Notes under the pieces: model-generated
The model's input: only the letters and a program-made list of their open reading frames with translations
Database searches by the model: none
Told to the model about the DNA's origin: nothing
Shown: positions 38,711 to 51,619 of the stretch, one piece after another
How the letters are laid out: each line of letters opens with the position of its first letter
Position numbering within the stretch: position 1 is the first letter of the stretch
Position numbers and translations under genes: made by a program
Assembly: GCF_000220395.1 (NCBI RefSeq)
Contig: NW_004085941.1
Location: forward strand, 62,001-126,000
From: Ichthyophthirius multifiliis
Taxonomy: Eukaryota; Ciliophora; Oligohymenophorea; Hymenostomatida
Direction: 5' to 3'
Length of the DNA: 64,000 nt

Positions 38711-40082
38711 TTTATTAATTTTTTTATCTTTCAACTTAATTACTTTTTACCTAATTAATGTTATAATTTTTATTGTTATCTTTACAATTGTTAGTTTATT
38801 TTTAATTTAAATTAATATTATTTATATCTAAATTTTTTATTTCTATTATTTAATCATCATTTTATTTATTTTTTAATTATTTTATTGTATAATCATCAAA
38901 ATTTGTTTTTAATTCATTAACTTTTCTTTAATGAGATACTAATTTTTCTTTATTTTCATCCTTTATTGATAAAGAAATATATTTATAATTTTGATTATGT
39001 TATTTTTAAGTTTTACAGATATATTTTAATAAATATTTTATAATTAAGTTAAATCATTTTATATTATATCTAAGTTCTTTTAAGCATAGCAATCTTTATT
39101 TAATTATTAAAAAGATTTTTTTTAAATTTTTTTTTATAATTATTCGATTGTTTATTTTATTTAATCCTCAATTTCATAAAAACTATCTTCTAAATTTTAA
39201 AATTTAGGGCTTGCTTTTTCAACAAATTAATGAAGTTATTCTTTTTTATCTTCTTGTTCATCAATGCTTTTTATATAAATTAATTTTATGATAATATTAT
39301 TTATAAAAGTAATTTACTTTCCTTAAAAACAATCTAATTTTAATTATATATTAATTAAATCTTAATAAATTTTATCTAAAACAATATTATGTGATTATTA
39401 ATCTTTATTAATTATTCCATTTTATTATTTTTAGTCTTGAATTTACTTTATTGCTCCGTCATGAATTAATATAATTTTTTTTAAATTTTCTATAAAATAA
39501 ATAATAAAATAGAAAATAAATTATTTTAATTGCAAAATTAATTTATATTTAATTAAAAACCTAATTCCTTTTTATTTTCTGAAATTTATTAAGTTTTTTC
39601 TTTTAATAAATTTTCAGAATTATTCATTTGATTGAGTGCTAGTTAAATATTTTATTAAGTTTAAGTTAGATTTTATAAATTGGTATTTAATTTTTGGGTA
39701 TATATTTAAGATTATAGATTATCTTCTTTATATTATTAATTTTCTTTTTGTAATTCTTAAAATTTATTTTATAAATCTTAATTTGATTAAGTTAATTAAA
39801 AAATTTAATTATTTATAATTCCAAATTATTATTATAGAGTACCTATATTTTCACTTTCATTTTTTATTTTTTAAATTGTTTATTCTTAGGAAGAAATTTC
39901 TTATTTTAAATGTTCAATTTCTTTTTTTTTTAAATGTCAAATTCATAAAGATTTTTCAGAAATTTTATTACTAATTGAAAATTATTTTTTAATTATTCTT
40001 CATTAAAATTAAATTATAATATTTTTTCTAAAGATACTTCATTTAAAATTTCCATAGTTAAACTTTGAATATTTTTATTCAT
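37758..40082 (-). CDS. Coiled-coil protein with C-terminal Cys-x2-Cys motif
   Basis: Start ATG at 40082 (MNKNIQSLTMEILNEVSLEK). The frame is long, helical and Lys/Glu/Gln-rich, with heptad-like spacing. A low-complexity Asn stretch is encoded by the ATT arrays at 38623-38709. The C-terminal part is the most conserved-looking: SAVVKKQIWKCLACDKSQNN, YTGKIGSYRVW, an intron, then KKFPLPKEISCERTNG. A last exon reads GYKVIQEQIKIRAKQ and ends SHIQNS-like polar sequence at TGA 37758-37760. The CLACDK...G.YR.W...P.KE pattern resembles the C-terminal region of DUF4795/QRICH2-type ciliary proteins, which is recall, not a search result. Location in cilia or basal bodies is therefore only a suggestion. 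Middle exons are not all joined. Confidence 0.55.
38623..38709. repeat. (ATT)n array with ATGATC interruptions, in a gene
   Basis: Two ATT arrays separated by TATGATCAAT. On the coding minus strand they read as Asn runs punctuated by Ile-Asp-His. Confidence 0.9.
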
Positions 40083-40349
40083 TTTTTTTATTTTTCTTTT
40101 TTCTTATACTTTATTTGTGGTTGCAAATATTTATTTATAAAATTGATATTTAATTAAATAATATTTAGATTTTCGAATAAAAAAATAAATAAAACAAAAT
40201 AAAAATATTTTTTTATTATAAAAGAAATAATTTTTATATTATTTTATACTAACATATTTTTTAAATAAATATAAAAAAATAATTAGCTGATTTGATATTT
40301 ATTTAAATAAAAAAAGAAACGTTTTTATACTAATAAGTAATAATAAAAA

Positions 40350-41528
40350 ATGAAAGGAAGTAAATACATATTAAAACGTGTTTATTTAGAAAGAAACCAA
40401 GAACGAGAATATCAAAGTCATTAAAAAAGACTTTTTTAGATAAAAAACAAGCCAATAAAAATCCAGGAAAAAGTTCAAAAAATACAAAACATGGAATTTA
40501 ATTCGTAAATAAATCATGAAAAAGCTACTCGATTTTAAATGAAAACTTAAGAAAGGAGTCGAATAATAAACGATAAAACATTAGAGAAGAAACTTATTGA
40601 AATAAATTAGCCAAAGTTTGAATATAAAAATATAAATACAGATTCCTAAATGCAAAAAGCAGACTCTTCAAATGCATACTCTTAAATGAATAAAATAGAC
40701 CCATAAATGAATAAAATGGACCCTTAAGTGTAAACAATAGATACTTAAATGAAAAAAACATCAACTGATTTTGCAAAAACAACGAACTCAAAGGGGTTTA
40801 AAGGGTCTAGATCATCGTAAAATTTTCGAAAAACAGTGGGTAAACACTCTTTGGGATAAAAGAGAGAACTTTAAAGAATTTTTATGGATAATTTAAACTT
40901 GGCTAATCGAATGATTAATCTTCCTCCAGTTATTTAAAGCAAAAAATAAGAGGAAGATTATGCAAAACATCGTATTTTGGCTGAAAGCATATTAAGATTT
41001 CACTAATTAAAATAAAAAAAGAAAAATAATAATTAAAAAAATCAAATAAAAAATCAAGAAATTGAATAAATAAATGAAGAATAAATAAAAGATTAATAAA
41101 TTAAGGTTATTATATAATTTGAAAAAATTAGTTTTTTTAATATATTGACTTAAGAAGGAAAAAAAGAACAATATTTTATATAGATAAAAACTTGTAAAAA
41201 TAATAAATAAAAATCAAATAATTTATATTATGAAGATTTATTAAAGGAAAATATACAATAGGAATTTTAATTAAAAGATTTAATAAAATTTAAAAAATAA
41301 CATGTATATATAGGATTTTATAGAGTAAAAGATAATAGAGAATTATTTTTAGGAGATTTTTAAATAGATTTAAAACCATATATTTTAGAAGAAATATAAG
41401 AAAAAAAATTGTAATTTAATCTAAGAGATTTTTAAGGTTTAAATAAAAATCCTAATCATATTCCTACAGATATGAGAAAAAAAGGAATTGCAAATATAAT
41501 TTTAAATATAGAGTATATAAATTAGTGA
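40350..41528 (+). CDS. Intronless hypothetical protein, 392 aa
   Basis: One uninterrupted frame from ATG 40350 to TGA 41526-41528 in the ciliate code. N-terminus MKGSKYILKRVYLERNQERE, basic. Residues about 100-130 hold short repeats of a Asp-Pro-Gln-Met type (MNKIDPQMNKMDPQ). A basic Ser-rich part (SKGFKGSRSSQNFRKTVGK) leads to a coiled-coil-like stretch rich in Gln/Asn. The C-terminal 150 residues look like a beta domain (KISFFNILTQEGKKEQYFI, KKQHVYIGFYRVKDNRELF, LGDFQIDLKPYI, KGIANIILNIEY), reminiscent of a C2-type fold but without clear calcium ligands. No family recognised. GC content is visibly higher than in its surroundings. Confidence 0.8.
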
Positions 41529-41561
41529 AATAAAAGTAAAAAAAATTAAAATTAAATATAA

Positions 41562-41570
<9 letters not shown>

Positions 41571-41604
<34 letters not shown>
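41571..41604. repeat. (AT)n microsatellite between convergent genes
   Basis: About 17 TA units in the 141-base gap between the ends of two convergent genes. Confidence 0.9.
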
Positions 41605-41609
<5 letters not shown>

Positions 41610-41669
41610 ATATATTTATATATTTATATTATTTTATATTTTTTTTTATTTTGATTTTATTTATATTAA

Positions 41670-42278
41670 TCATATTTAATTTTCATTACTTTATTCATTA
41701 TTTTTAATTCCAAATAATAAAGCTATTTATTCATTTTTTTTTATCCATTATTCTAATTCTTTTTAAGTAAATACGTCTCTAAATATATCTTCCTTTTTTT
41801 TAAATATATATTCATATTAATTTTTTTGTACAATTTTATGTTTTATAAAATCACTATTACATTAATTTAATAATTCTCTTCTTATTGTTGTTAAATTATA
41901 ATGTACTTGATATGTAGCTTATTTACTAAAATATGTATAACCTCCCATAATTAATAATGTGTCTATAGCCATTCTTTTTAAGGATATTTAACTAAATTAG
42001 TTTGGTAAATATCTTCTAAGACTTAAAGTTAATGCTAATCCTAAACAAGAACCTGCGATACTCATTTTTATTAATATTCCTTTTGTTTAATCTTAAATAA
42101 TATTTTTTTATAATAATAAAAAACCTGTTTGTTCGTTTAATATTTCGTTTTAGTATTATTCTTAAGGAGCTGGGTTATATTTATTTAATAAAAAATCTAC
42201 ATCTTCTGCTATTATTCGAAATTTATCATTTATTAAATATTTTGAAAGTTTTTAATATTTTTTTTCAAAGTAATTCAT
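41670..42278 (-). CDS. Small protein with one membrane segment, 202 aa
   Basis: A single open frame from ATG 42278 to TGA 41670-41672. N-terminus MNYFEKKYQKLSKYLINDKF, polar, then a Gly-rich hydrophobic helix (MSIAGSCLGLALTLSLRRYL, residues about 85-104) and a second weaker one (MAIDTLLIMGGYTYFSKQ). The C-terminal half is charged (KKKEDIFRDVFTQKELEQW). Two short helices in a small basic protein would suit a mitochondrial inner-membrane component, but I recognise no family. Confidence 0.7.
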
Positions 42279-43599
42279 TCTGTATTATAATTTTATTTTA
42301 TTGTATATAATTTATATTTTTATGCTTTTAGATACATTTAAAATATAAAAAAAATCAAATTTATATTAAAATATACAATATTAAAATATTAATATTTTTA
42401 AAAATGCATAAATATATTTTAACAATAAAATAGCATATATAACATATCAATTTATCAAATATAAGTTATAATATAAATAAATTTCTTATAAATTCAACTT
42501 AAAAATGTTATTATAATAAAAGTAAGTACTTATTTTTTGTAAATATATTTTTTTAATTTTAATTAAAATTAAAATTCTTAAAAAATTTTTAAAATTTAAT
42601 TATATATAAATTAAATTTATTGTTTAATTATAAATTTTTTTTATCAACTTTTTCCATTTATATATTATTTTATTTTTTATTATTTTAAAATAAATCTAGT
42701 TAATAATTAAAATTTAATCACATTTAATATAAATAAAAAGTTTAAAATAAATGATAATTATATATTTTGATAATTTCTTTAAATTTATTAAATAAAAATT
42801 TTAATTTATAATTTATATTTATATATTTATTTTTAATTAGATTTCTAATATTTTTAGATTTCAAAGTATATTAAATTGTAACATAAAATATTATTATTAT
42901 TATTAATTTTTTTTCTAATATTTTTGAACAATATAACTAATATTTGTATTTAAGAATACCTTAAAATTAATGAATAGAAATTACCTTGTAGAATTCCAAA
43001 GCAACTCTAAATATTAATTGATTTTTATAAGATTAATACTCGCTATTTTTTAAAATTTATTTGATTTTATTTACTTAATAAGTTAAAATTTTATAGATCA
43101 TAGGATAAAAAAATTTTACATATCCATAATTGTAATTTATTTTTTTATAAATTTAATAATATGGTACTTAACACTAAATTATATTTATTTGAAATATAAA
43201 TAAGTTAAATAAATAAAATTAAAGTAATTAATTTTTCCATAAAATATTTATAATCATTGCTATTTTTCTTTATAATTAACATTATCAGCTTTCCTTAATA
43301 TTTTACCAATTTTTATTTATTTAGTTATATATAAAAAAACAAATGTAATTTTTTCATCGTAAATTTTGAAAAAAAAAATATATATATTTTTTTTTTTATA
43401 AATAATTTTTTTTAAAAAGTTACTTTTCTTAATTAATTGAATTAGCAAGATAAGTATATAATTAAAATTAATAAGATAATAAAAATCTAACTAACTCTAT
43501 AAAACTAGCTAATACAAAATAGTAATAAAATCTAAATTAAATTGATTAATCTTTACCATAAATAACATAATAAATATAATATAATATTAAATCAAACAA
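42279..43599. other. 1.3 kb AT-rich spacer
   Basis: Divergent spacer between the small membrane protein and the second LRR gene. Plain A/T-rich sequence with no repeat or RNA-like element. Confidence 0.5.
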
Positions 43600-46500
43600 C
43601 AAAATAGATTTAACACTATAAAATATTAATTAATGTAATAATTACAGACATAGTATATTAAATAATAGTTATAGCATTAATGCAAATAATAATAAGTATA
43701 TTAATAATAATTATAATTCATATATCAGCCATTAATCATAAACAAAAATATAAAATAATTAAGAATTATATAATTTGATAGCAATCGAAATAAATAAAAA
43801 GTGCTCTATTTTTTAAATATTTTAAGAAGAAAACTTTGAATTATTACTTTTAGTAAATGAAGTGTGTGATTTTGCTTTCAAAAGTTAACCTATTTTGATA
43901 ATTTAGATTATTAATAATATTTTAATGGAAACTTGGACTGTAAACTGGTTTACTTTTATTTCTTTTATTTTACTTTTATTAAGAATTGTAATTACTTGTG
44001 TAAATTTTATTAAAAAAGTATTTTTAAATGAAAAAATCATAAATATTATGGTTAATATGTAATTTTTTGTTAATGAAATGATTCATGATAAAAACTTTAT
44101 GAAATTACCTAAAAAAATAATTATTTAAAATATCTCTGTCTTTGAAAAACTTAAAAATATTAAGCATAAATAATGCATGGATATTAATTAGTTTAATATA
44201 AACTTTTCTAATTAATAGAATATTAATTTAAATGATTTTGATTGTTTTAAAAATTTCTAGAAAATAAAGAAACTAAGTTTGAATTTTAGGTATAATATTT
44301 ATTTATATAATTTTTTAAAATACATATGATTTAAAATATGTAGTAAACTTAAAATTTAGTCTCATGAAGCAATAAATATTTTCGATAAAATTATTGATTT
44401 TTTAGTAGAATGCTAGAATTTTAAATTTTCAATGATGTATTTAAAATATAAATTTTTATAATAAATAAAGATATTTTTACTTATTTATTTTTTTGTAAAA
44501 AAGAGGGCTTTCTTTTTAAGAAAAATAGATAGTTTAAATTATTAATACTTTTTATAAAATTGAAAAAAAAATAAACAAATTTTAGATTATATAGTAATTA
44601 ATTTTGTTTATAAAAAAAAAAAAAAAAACAATTTAAAAGAAATTAAATAGCTATTTTTTTAAATAATAACAATAACCCTTCAGATTTTTTAAAAATAAAT
44701 AATTTATATTAATAGAAATTTTTATAGATTAAATATTTAATAATTATAAATAAGTAAATTAAAATACAATATATTATTATTTTCTATTTTAATACTTTTA
44801 TTTTTATTAATTAGTTCTAATTAACTTGATATTTTACATATATAAGTATTAAATTAGCTTCTTTATGAAAAAAATATACATTATCTCGAAATAATTCTTA
44901 AGTAATATATAATTGATTCTACTTTTAAATATAAAATTTAGGAAAGTATTAATAAACTAAAATTTAATAACTTAAAATTATAATTTTAATATTGGGATAT
45001 ATATAAATCATTAATAAAGCATTTTTAAAATAGATGATAAAATAAATATTTATAATTCTAATATTAGAATGTTAAATATAGAATATTATCCTTTTCTTAG
45101 TAATAAGTAAATTAAAGATTTTTTAAAAAATTTATATATTAAGATATTATCTAATAAAAAGTTAAAATTTACAATTATTAATTTGCAGATGCATTTCTTA
45201 AATTCTTTAAACTCATATAAATATTAAAATTTATTGCATTTAATTATAGTAAATTTTAAAATTATTATTTACTTTTTATTATAAAATAGAAATGGCAAAA
45301 TAATTGGAATATATATCCAATAAATAATAAATAAAATATTCGATTTATGTTAAAATTTATCCCTTAATTTAGAAAATAATCTTTTAAATAGTGATGTAGC
45401 TTAAACAATATAAAATAAATTGTCAAAGTTAATAAATTTAAAAATACTTGATCTAAATATTAGGTATTTTAATAAATTGTATAATTTATTATATAAAAAT
45501 TAGTTAGAATCAATAATTATTATAAAATGATATTTTAAAAATAACTTCGAATTTGAATTCTTTGGTTGAACTTAAATTAGGTTTAAATAATTTAGGTATT
45601 AAACCTTTGACAGCAAAGGGAATTTTTTAAGAAATTTAAAAAATATAAAATTTAGAAAAACTTCATGTATAAATAAGTTAAAATAATTTGAATACATAAT
45701 AATAATTAATAGTTAATATGAATAAAGCTTAATAAAAATATGATGATAATATATAAAAAACTCCTTTTGAAATGGCTAAATCATTAAAATCTTTAAACAA
45801 GTTAAAAACTTTGATTTTAGATTTTAGGTTTAATAAATAGTTATATTATATATAATAGTATTTTTTGTTTAAAAAAAAATAGTCAAAATAATCTAGATAG
45901 TTAATGGATTGTTGTATTTTTTAGATAAATAGAAAAGCCTTAAAATGTCTAAATATTAAAATTAAATTTATCAAACAATTATATTCAAAAAACAGGAGTA
46001 ACTTAAATAGCTGGAAAAATAAATATGTTTAATTTAAATTAATTAAACTTAGTTTTGGATAATATTAAAAAGAAAATTTCTAATGAAAGGAAAAATAAGA
46101 AGTTAGAAAAAACTTAAAAAAATCAGATTTTATTTTAGTATTTAGAATAAAACAAATAAATAATTTAAACATTAAAAGAACAATAAAGTATTAATAAATT
46201 AAATGAATATATCTAAGATTTGAAATCAATTGACGAATATGAATATAAAGATCTTTTAGGAATATTTTATCATTTCAATAAAGATTTAAATGGTTTATAA
46301 ATTACTAATTAAGATTTAATTATTTTTTTTTAGAAATTCATTGGAAAAGACTTCTTACAATGTTAAAATTCATTCTAAAAACTTACTAAGAGTATTTGTT
46401 AAATATAAATCTTAAAAAAACTTAGATTATCTTATTAGTATTTAATTTATATTATTTTTATTTTTTTTCATACAAAAATAAAAAGGAAAAATAACATATA

Positions 46501-47069
46501 TTCAAATGATATTATATATTTAGGATAATAATTAAATAAATTAAAATTTCTTTAAAAAATAAATATAAATTTAAGTAATGGAGTTATATAAAATTATGGA
46601 ATTAATAATTTTTTTGAGGCTATAGTATAAAATTTAAGATTAACTTCATTAAAAATTGATGTTTCCTTTAATATGATCGATTAAGAAGGCACAAAAATAA
46701 TTTAAAAAAGCATTATTTAATTAACACATAATTAAAATTTATTAATTGATAAATTATAAAAATTCTATCTTAATTTAAGGTTAATTTTTAATAAAAAATT
46801 ATTATTTTTTATATATAATTAATAAAAAAGTAATAATTATATTTAAACAAACGGGGCATCAAATATAATTTAATTGGCTTTAATTTTAATTTAATATAAT
46901 GTTAAATAAAAAATAATTATGAAGTAAATTTAAATTATATTATTTTTATAATATATTTTTTTGTAAAAGTAATTGTGGAATTACTAAAAATGTAATTATG
47001 GAATAAAACTAATAGGAAGCATTTGAAGCTGCTTCGGAACAATTATAATATAATTTATAATATAGTTGA
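43600..47069 (+). CDS. Leucine-rich-repeat protein, multi-exon
   Basis: The start is not certain. An open frame before about 43840 reads NNYNSYISHQSQTKI and continues EENFELLLLVNEVCDFAFKS, METWTVNWFTFISFILLL and VNEMIHDKNFMKLPKK, up to a GT at 44290 after FKNFQKIKKLSLNFR. Later exons carry LRR units: KLINLKILDLNIR, TSNLNSLVELKLGLNNL, LKSLNKLKTLILDFRFN, VQILKLNLSNNYIQKTGV and LRLTSLKIDVSFNMIDQEG. A charged stretch without repeats (NEYIQDLKSIDEYEYKDLLG) interrupts them. It ends NCGITKNVIMEQNQQEAFEA, TGA at 47067-47069. Introns begin GTATAA or GTAAAT. Several middle joins (44300-45400) are unresolved. The repeat style matches the gene at 1.2-3.0 kb. Confidence 0.65.
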
Positions 47070-47182
47070 ATATATTTATTTAATTCGATATATATAGAAT
47101 ATATTTTTATACTAATTTTATATACATTTTAAAAACAGATTAAAATTAGAAAATGCTTATTAATAAAATAATATATATTTTT

Positions 47183-48927
47183 TCAATTACCAAAAAAGTT
47201 TTTAACACTATTTAACACATCTTAGCTCTTAAATTATTCATCTTTTTAATATTATGAAAATCTGTCTTTATTTTCTTTATTCTAAGATTTAGAAGCATCA
47301 CTCAAATATTTTCTATTTTATTTAAAAAATAATTGTATTTTATATTATAAATATTAACTTTAGGCATTTGCAAATATTTTTCATATCCTCTATATTATTA
47401 AGCAAAAAGAAAGTTATAAATTATTAATTATTAATTCCCTTTAATATTCAAAAATATAATAAATTTATAAAATATTATTTATTGAATTATTTACTTTGTA
47501 TCCTAATTAAAATATTGGTTATTATTTTTAAGGAATTACGTCTGTAATATCTACAGACATTAAAATTTATATTTATTAAGCAGTTTCTATGTGTATCATA
47601 TATTTATTAAACTAGTTTTTTCTAAGAATTAATTAACATTCTGTTTTATTTTTTTACTAATCAAGTTTATATAGATTAAAAACTTATAGTTTATCTTTTA
47701 TTTATTCTATCTATTTATTTTATTTAAGAAATATATAAAATTAATAATATTTTTAATTAAAATATTAAAAATTAAATATGTAATATTAATCATTATAAAA
47801 AAATACAATTTATCTGTAATCATTTTTTTATAAGATTTCAAAGCTTTCATACAATTTATCATATTTATAATTTTATTCGTTTAATTAAATGGTTAATTCT
47901 TTATTTCTAAGACTTAATTGTTATATATAATTTTCGTTAGTAATTTTATGTTATTATTCAATTAATTCTTATTAAGCAATTTTATCATATTATAATTTGA
48001 AATTTTCATCAATAATTTTACTTTCTTACATAAGTAAATCATAATTATTTCTTAAATTTTTATATCTTTATTACATTTATTCTAATTAAATCTAAAGCAA
48101 ATAATTTTTTTTAACATAATCTGATTATAATTATAAACTTTTAAAATCAACTTAACTAAAAATTTATAATTTAATTTTTTTTTTTTTGTTAAAAAAAATA
48201 ATAATATTTAATATTATACCTTCTATGTCTTGGTTCTTTTTTTAATAATTTAATTTCCTTATCTAATCTAAGAATTGTTGAAGTCAATTTTTTTTAAGAA
48301 ATATTTAATTTTTAACTTTTTTATTTGTTATCTATTAAAATTTCTTCTTTTTATTTACTAAATAAATTCATTACAAAATTATTATTAATAATAGATTTAT
48401 CTGTGCATTGAAATTTTGCAAATCCAGAGGCTAACATTTATTAAACTCCATAAGTTCTTTTAATTTAAGTATTATTTTTCTTATTTTCGTTAATTATTAT
48501 ATTATTATCACTTTAGTTTGTTAGATTTTGATTTTAGTTTATAGCGCTATTTAAAGGAGAACTATTTTATGTTTAATTTTCTAAAATCTATTTAGGAGAA
48601 GAAACTGATTTATTTAATAATAGTTCATTAATTTTTTATTTATGTTAATTTGTTTAATTTAATTAATTTTTTAAATTAATTTTTCTTGTTTTTCTTTAAT
48701 CATTTCTTTGTAAATTATATTTATCTTTTGTTTCATTAATTACACTTGATCTTCTTTTGGTATATTTTAAAGCTAAACATCTTAATTTATTTTAATTATA
48801 TTTTTTTTTAATGATTTGTTAAGTTTATTATTATTATTTTAAATTTTAGAATTTTTTTAAATAAATATTTGAATAAGAAAATACCTAATATTTTAATAAA
48901 ATCAAATGATTTATCTTATTTTTCCAT
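47183..48927 (-). CDS. Coiled-coil hypothetical protein
   Basis: Start ATG at 48927 (MEKQDKSFDFIKILG) followed by an intron. The next exons give MKQKINIIYKEMIKEKQEKL and, in the frame that continues, KSVSSPKQILENQTQNSSP, KRTYGVQQMLASGFAKFQ and LTSTILRLDKEIKLLKKEPR before a GTATAA intron at about 48235. The lower part is helical (LQYDKIAQQELIEQQHKI type, Lys/Glu/Gln-rich) and ends SDASKSQNKENKDRF and DVLNSVKNFFGN at TGA 47183-47185. It converges on the LRR gene with only 113 bases between stops. No family recognised. Confidence 0.55.
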
Positions 48928-50321
48928 TATTTTTATGTAAATTTTTATTTATATGAATAAATATTTTAAATTTGTATTTATTTATGTTTTAGTTTTTTAT
49001 ACTTTATAAATGTAATATAAATAATTTTCTTAAATATAAATAATTAAATTTTTAATTAAAATTTTAAATTTTACCATATTTAATCAAATTTTGATTTTGT
49101 AATATTAATTTTTTAAAGTATTTTAAAATTAGACATTTTAGTATTATATTTTTAAATAATTTTTTTAATTTATAAAATAATCTTAAGATTACTTAATAAA
49201 TAAAATATTTTATAAAATTATTAAAATTAATTCATTTTAGAAATTATTTTAATTTATCAAATTTTCAATAAATACGTTAGGAAAAAATAATTAAATATTA
49301 TAACTAAAAAGATTATTTAAAAAATTAAAACATATGCGATATTTTTAATATAGCAAAATATTAAAGATGATTAAGGAAATTAATAAATTAAATTAATTAG
49401 TTTTTAATTAAATATATAAAAAATAAAAATATCAAGAGAATAAATAAACTTATAATTAATTAATAATTATATTAAAAAAAATTACTAATACATTTGAAAT
49501 CCAAAATATTTATAATTATTATTACAAATTATTTCTAAGTTAAAATATTTAGAATAAGAAAAAAAATCTTATATCATTATAAGTTTATATTATTAATATT
49601 TATTATAATTAATCTTATAATTTATTTATACTATTATTTTTTATAAATTTTATTGACATAATGTAAAAAAGAAAAAAATTTATAAGAATTATTAAATTAA
49701 ATATATATTTTTTAGACTTATATATATATAATTATGTAAAAATCCTATATAAAAATAAATATTAAAAATAATAAAGGAAAGTTTATTGTTTTTATATTTT
49801 AGTCCATTAATAATATTTTAAACGTTTTATATACAATAAGCTTTTATGTAAAAAATGTATCAAAATTAAGCTATGATAAATACAAAATTTATACACATAT
49901 ATATAAGATTCTAATCCCAATATAAGTAGATAATTAATATATTTAATTCATAAGGACTTTTTTACACAAAAACTCGATTTAAGCATTTGGATAGTTACTA
50001 ATTTTATTTATAACATAAAAAAAATATATTTGAATTTACGAGTTTAATAACTAAAGTTAATAACTGCAAATATAAATGAAAATAATAATAAAGATTTTAA
50101 AATAATAATAGAAAATTATAAATTTTTAATATTTTTAACTACTTTAAATTCCTTTGTATTTTCACTTGCTTTTCTTATTTTTTAATAAAGATGATTACAT
50201 TAAATTATATTTTTTATTATTTGAAGGATTAATATTGAAAACAGAATTATAAAAACTATATTTTATATAAATTCAATTAAAAAAATATATAAGTTTATGT
50301 AAATTCTAATACATATACAAT
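48928..50321. other. 1.4 kb AT-rich spacer
   Basis: No convincing coding frame, repeat unit or GC island. Confidence 0.5.
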
Positions 50322-50879
50322 ATGACGAACCATTTATTTATAATTTTTTTTTTAAGATTTCGTTTATCATATGCTTTTTATGATAAACTATTATTAAATG
50401 AAAAGCCTGTATATATAAAAATGGGAAAATATTAACTTAATAGTAAAAGGATGGATTCTATATATATTGATAAAAATATGTTAACATATAAAAATTTTAA
50501 TGAAAACTTTAAATATTAATTTTATCCATGTAAACTATAAATTTTATTTTTACTAAAGGTTATTAAATAAATTTCGGGAAACAATAGTTATGCTATTAGT
50601 CTTAAAAATGCTAATGTGATAAGAAAAATTAATAATATTTTTTATCTAAATATCTTAAATATTAATAAAATACTATATTTCCTGTTTGTAGTAAATAAAT
50701 TGAAAAAAATTTAAATAGTTTTAGATTGTAACTTAAATAGATAAATGTTTTCGACGTATTTCCTAACATTTTAATAATATTTAAACTTAATTATAATTTA
50801 ATATGCTTTTTAAAAAAATTAAGAACATAATTTGAATAGATAATTAATAAAAAAAAAGAAAAAAAAATATTATAAATGA
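50322..50879 (+). CDS. Orphan ORF, 185 codons, uncertain
   Basis: From ATG 50322 to TGA 50877-50879 the frame is open in the ciliate code. It begins with a hydrophobic, signal-like stretch (MTNHLFIIFFLRFRLSYAFY) and a plausible middle (LLLNEKPVYIKMGKYQLNSK, NFKYQFYPCKL). The last third is Lys/Asn/Ile-rich like spacer. TGA is rare in such AT-rich DNA, so an open frame of this length is weak evidence by itself. Confidence 0.3.
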
Positions 50880-51586
50880 TAATGTTAATAATAAAGAAAC
50901 TTTAAAAAAATAAATAAATAAAATAATAAAAAAAAAAACTATATAAAAAACAAACTTGGATTAGTTAAATTACATTATTATGTAACTATTTTATAAATAA
51001 ATATAAAATAATTAATTAAAAAAATATAATAATAATTTTATTTAATATGTTTAAATTGCATAACTTTTCATAATAATATAAAATATAAATTATTTTTGTT
51101 TAAAAATAAAATTTTAACTTAGTAAATTTAAAAAGTTTTAGTATTTTATATAAAAATTTATATATAATATATTTTTACTTTTTTATTTAATTAAAATTAA
51201 TAAATTAATTAATATTTTTTTAAATTAAAAATATTTTTCTTTTCATTTTAAAATTCAATTTAATAAATTAAAATATTTTTTTAATAAAAATCTTAAAATT
51301 AATTTCTTATATAAAAAATATAAAAAATTTTAAATTTAATAAAAAATAAAATTAAAATATTATATATTCAATATTAAATATAAAAATATTAATTAAATAA
51401 CAATATTTAATGATATTAAAAAAATAAAATCACAATTTTATTTACTTATTTTCTAATAAAATTAATTATTTTTATATATATATATCTTTTATTTAATTAA
51501 TTTTTAAAAAAAGAAATTATTTAAAAAAAAAAAAAAAAATATTATAAATATTTTATATTTAAAAAAAATTATTAATTTAAAAAAGA

Positions 51587-51619
51587 GAGGAAAAAAAAAT
51601 GTTAACTTTTTTTTTCCTC
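51587..51619. other. Perfect 13-bp inverted repeat, 7-base loop
   Basis: GAGG followed by nine A, loop TGTTAAC, then nine T and CCTC. It lies 800 bases upstream of H2A in a region with no gene. It could end a transcript or form a small RNA hairpin; no function is known. Confidence 0.6.

Noticed and set aside
38616-38810. Plus-strand ORF with a long Ile run
   Set aside because: Product of the ATT array and its flank, antisense to the coiled-coil gene.
40594-40791. Minus-strand ORF of 65 codons
   Set aside because: Antisense of the DPQM-type repeats of the intronless plus-strand gene.
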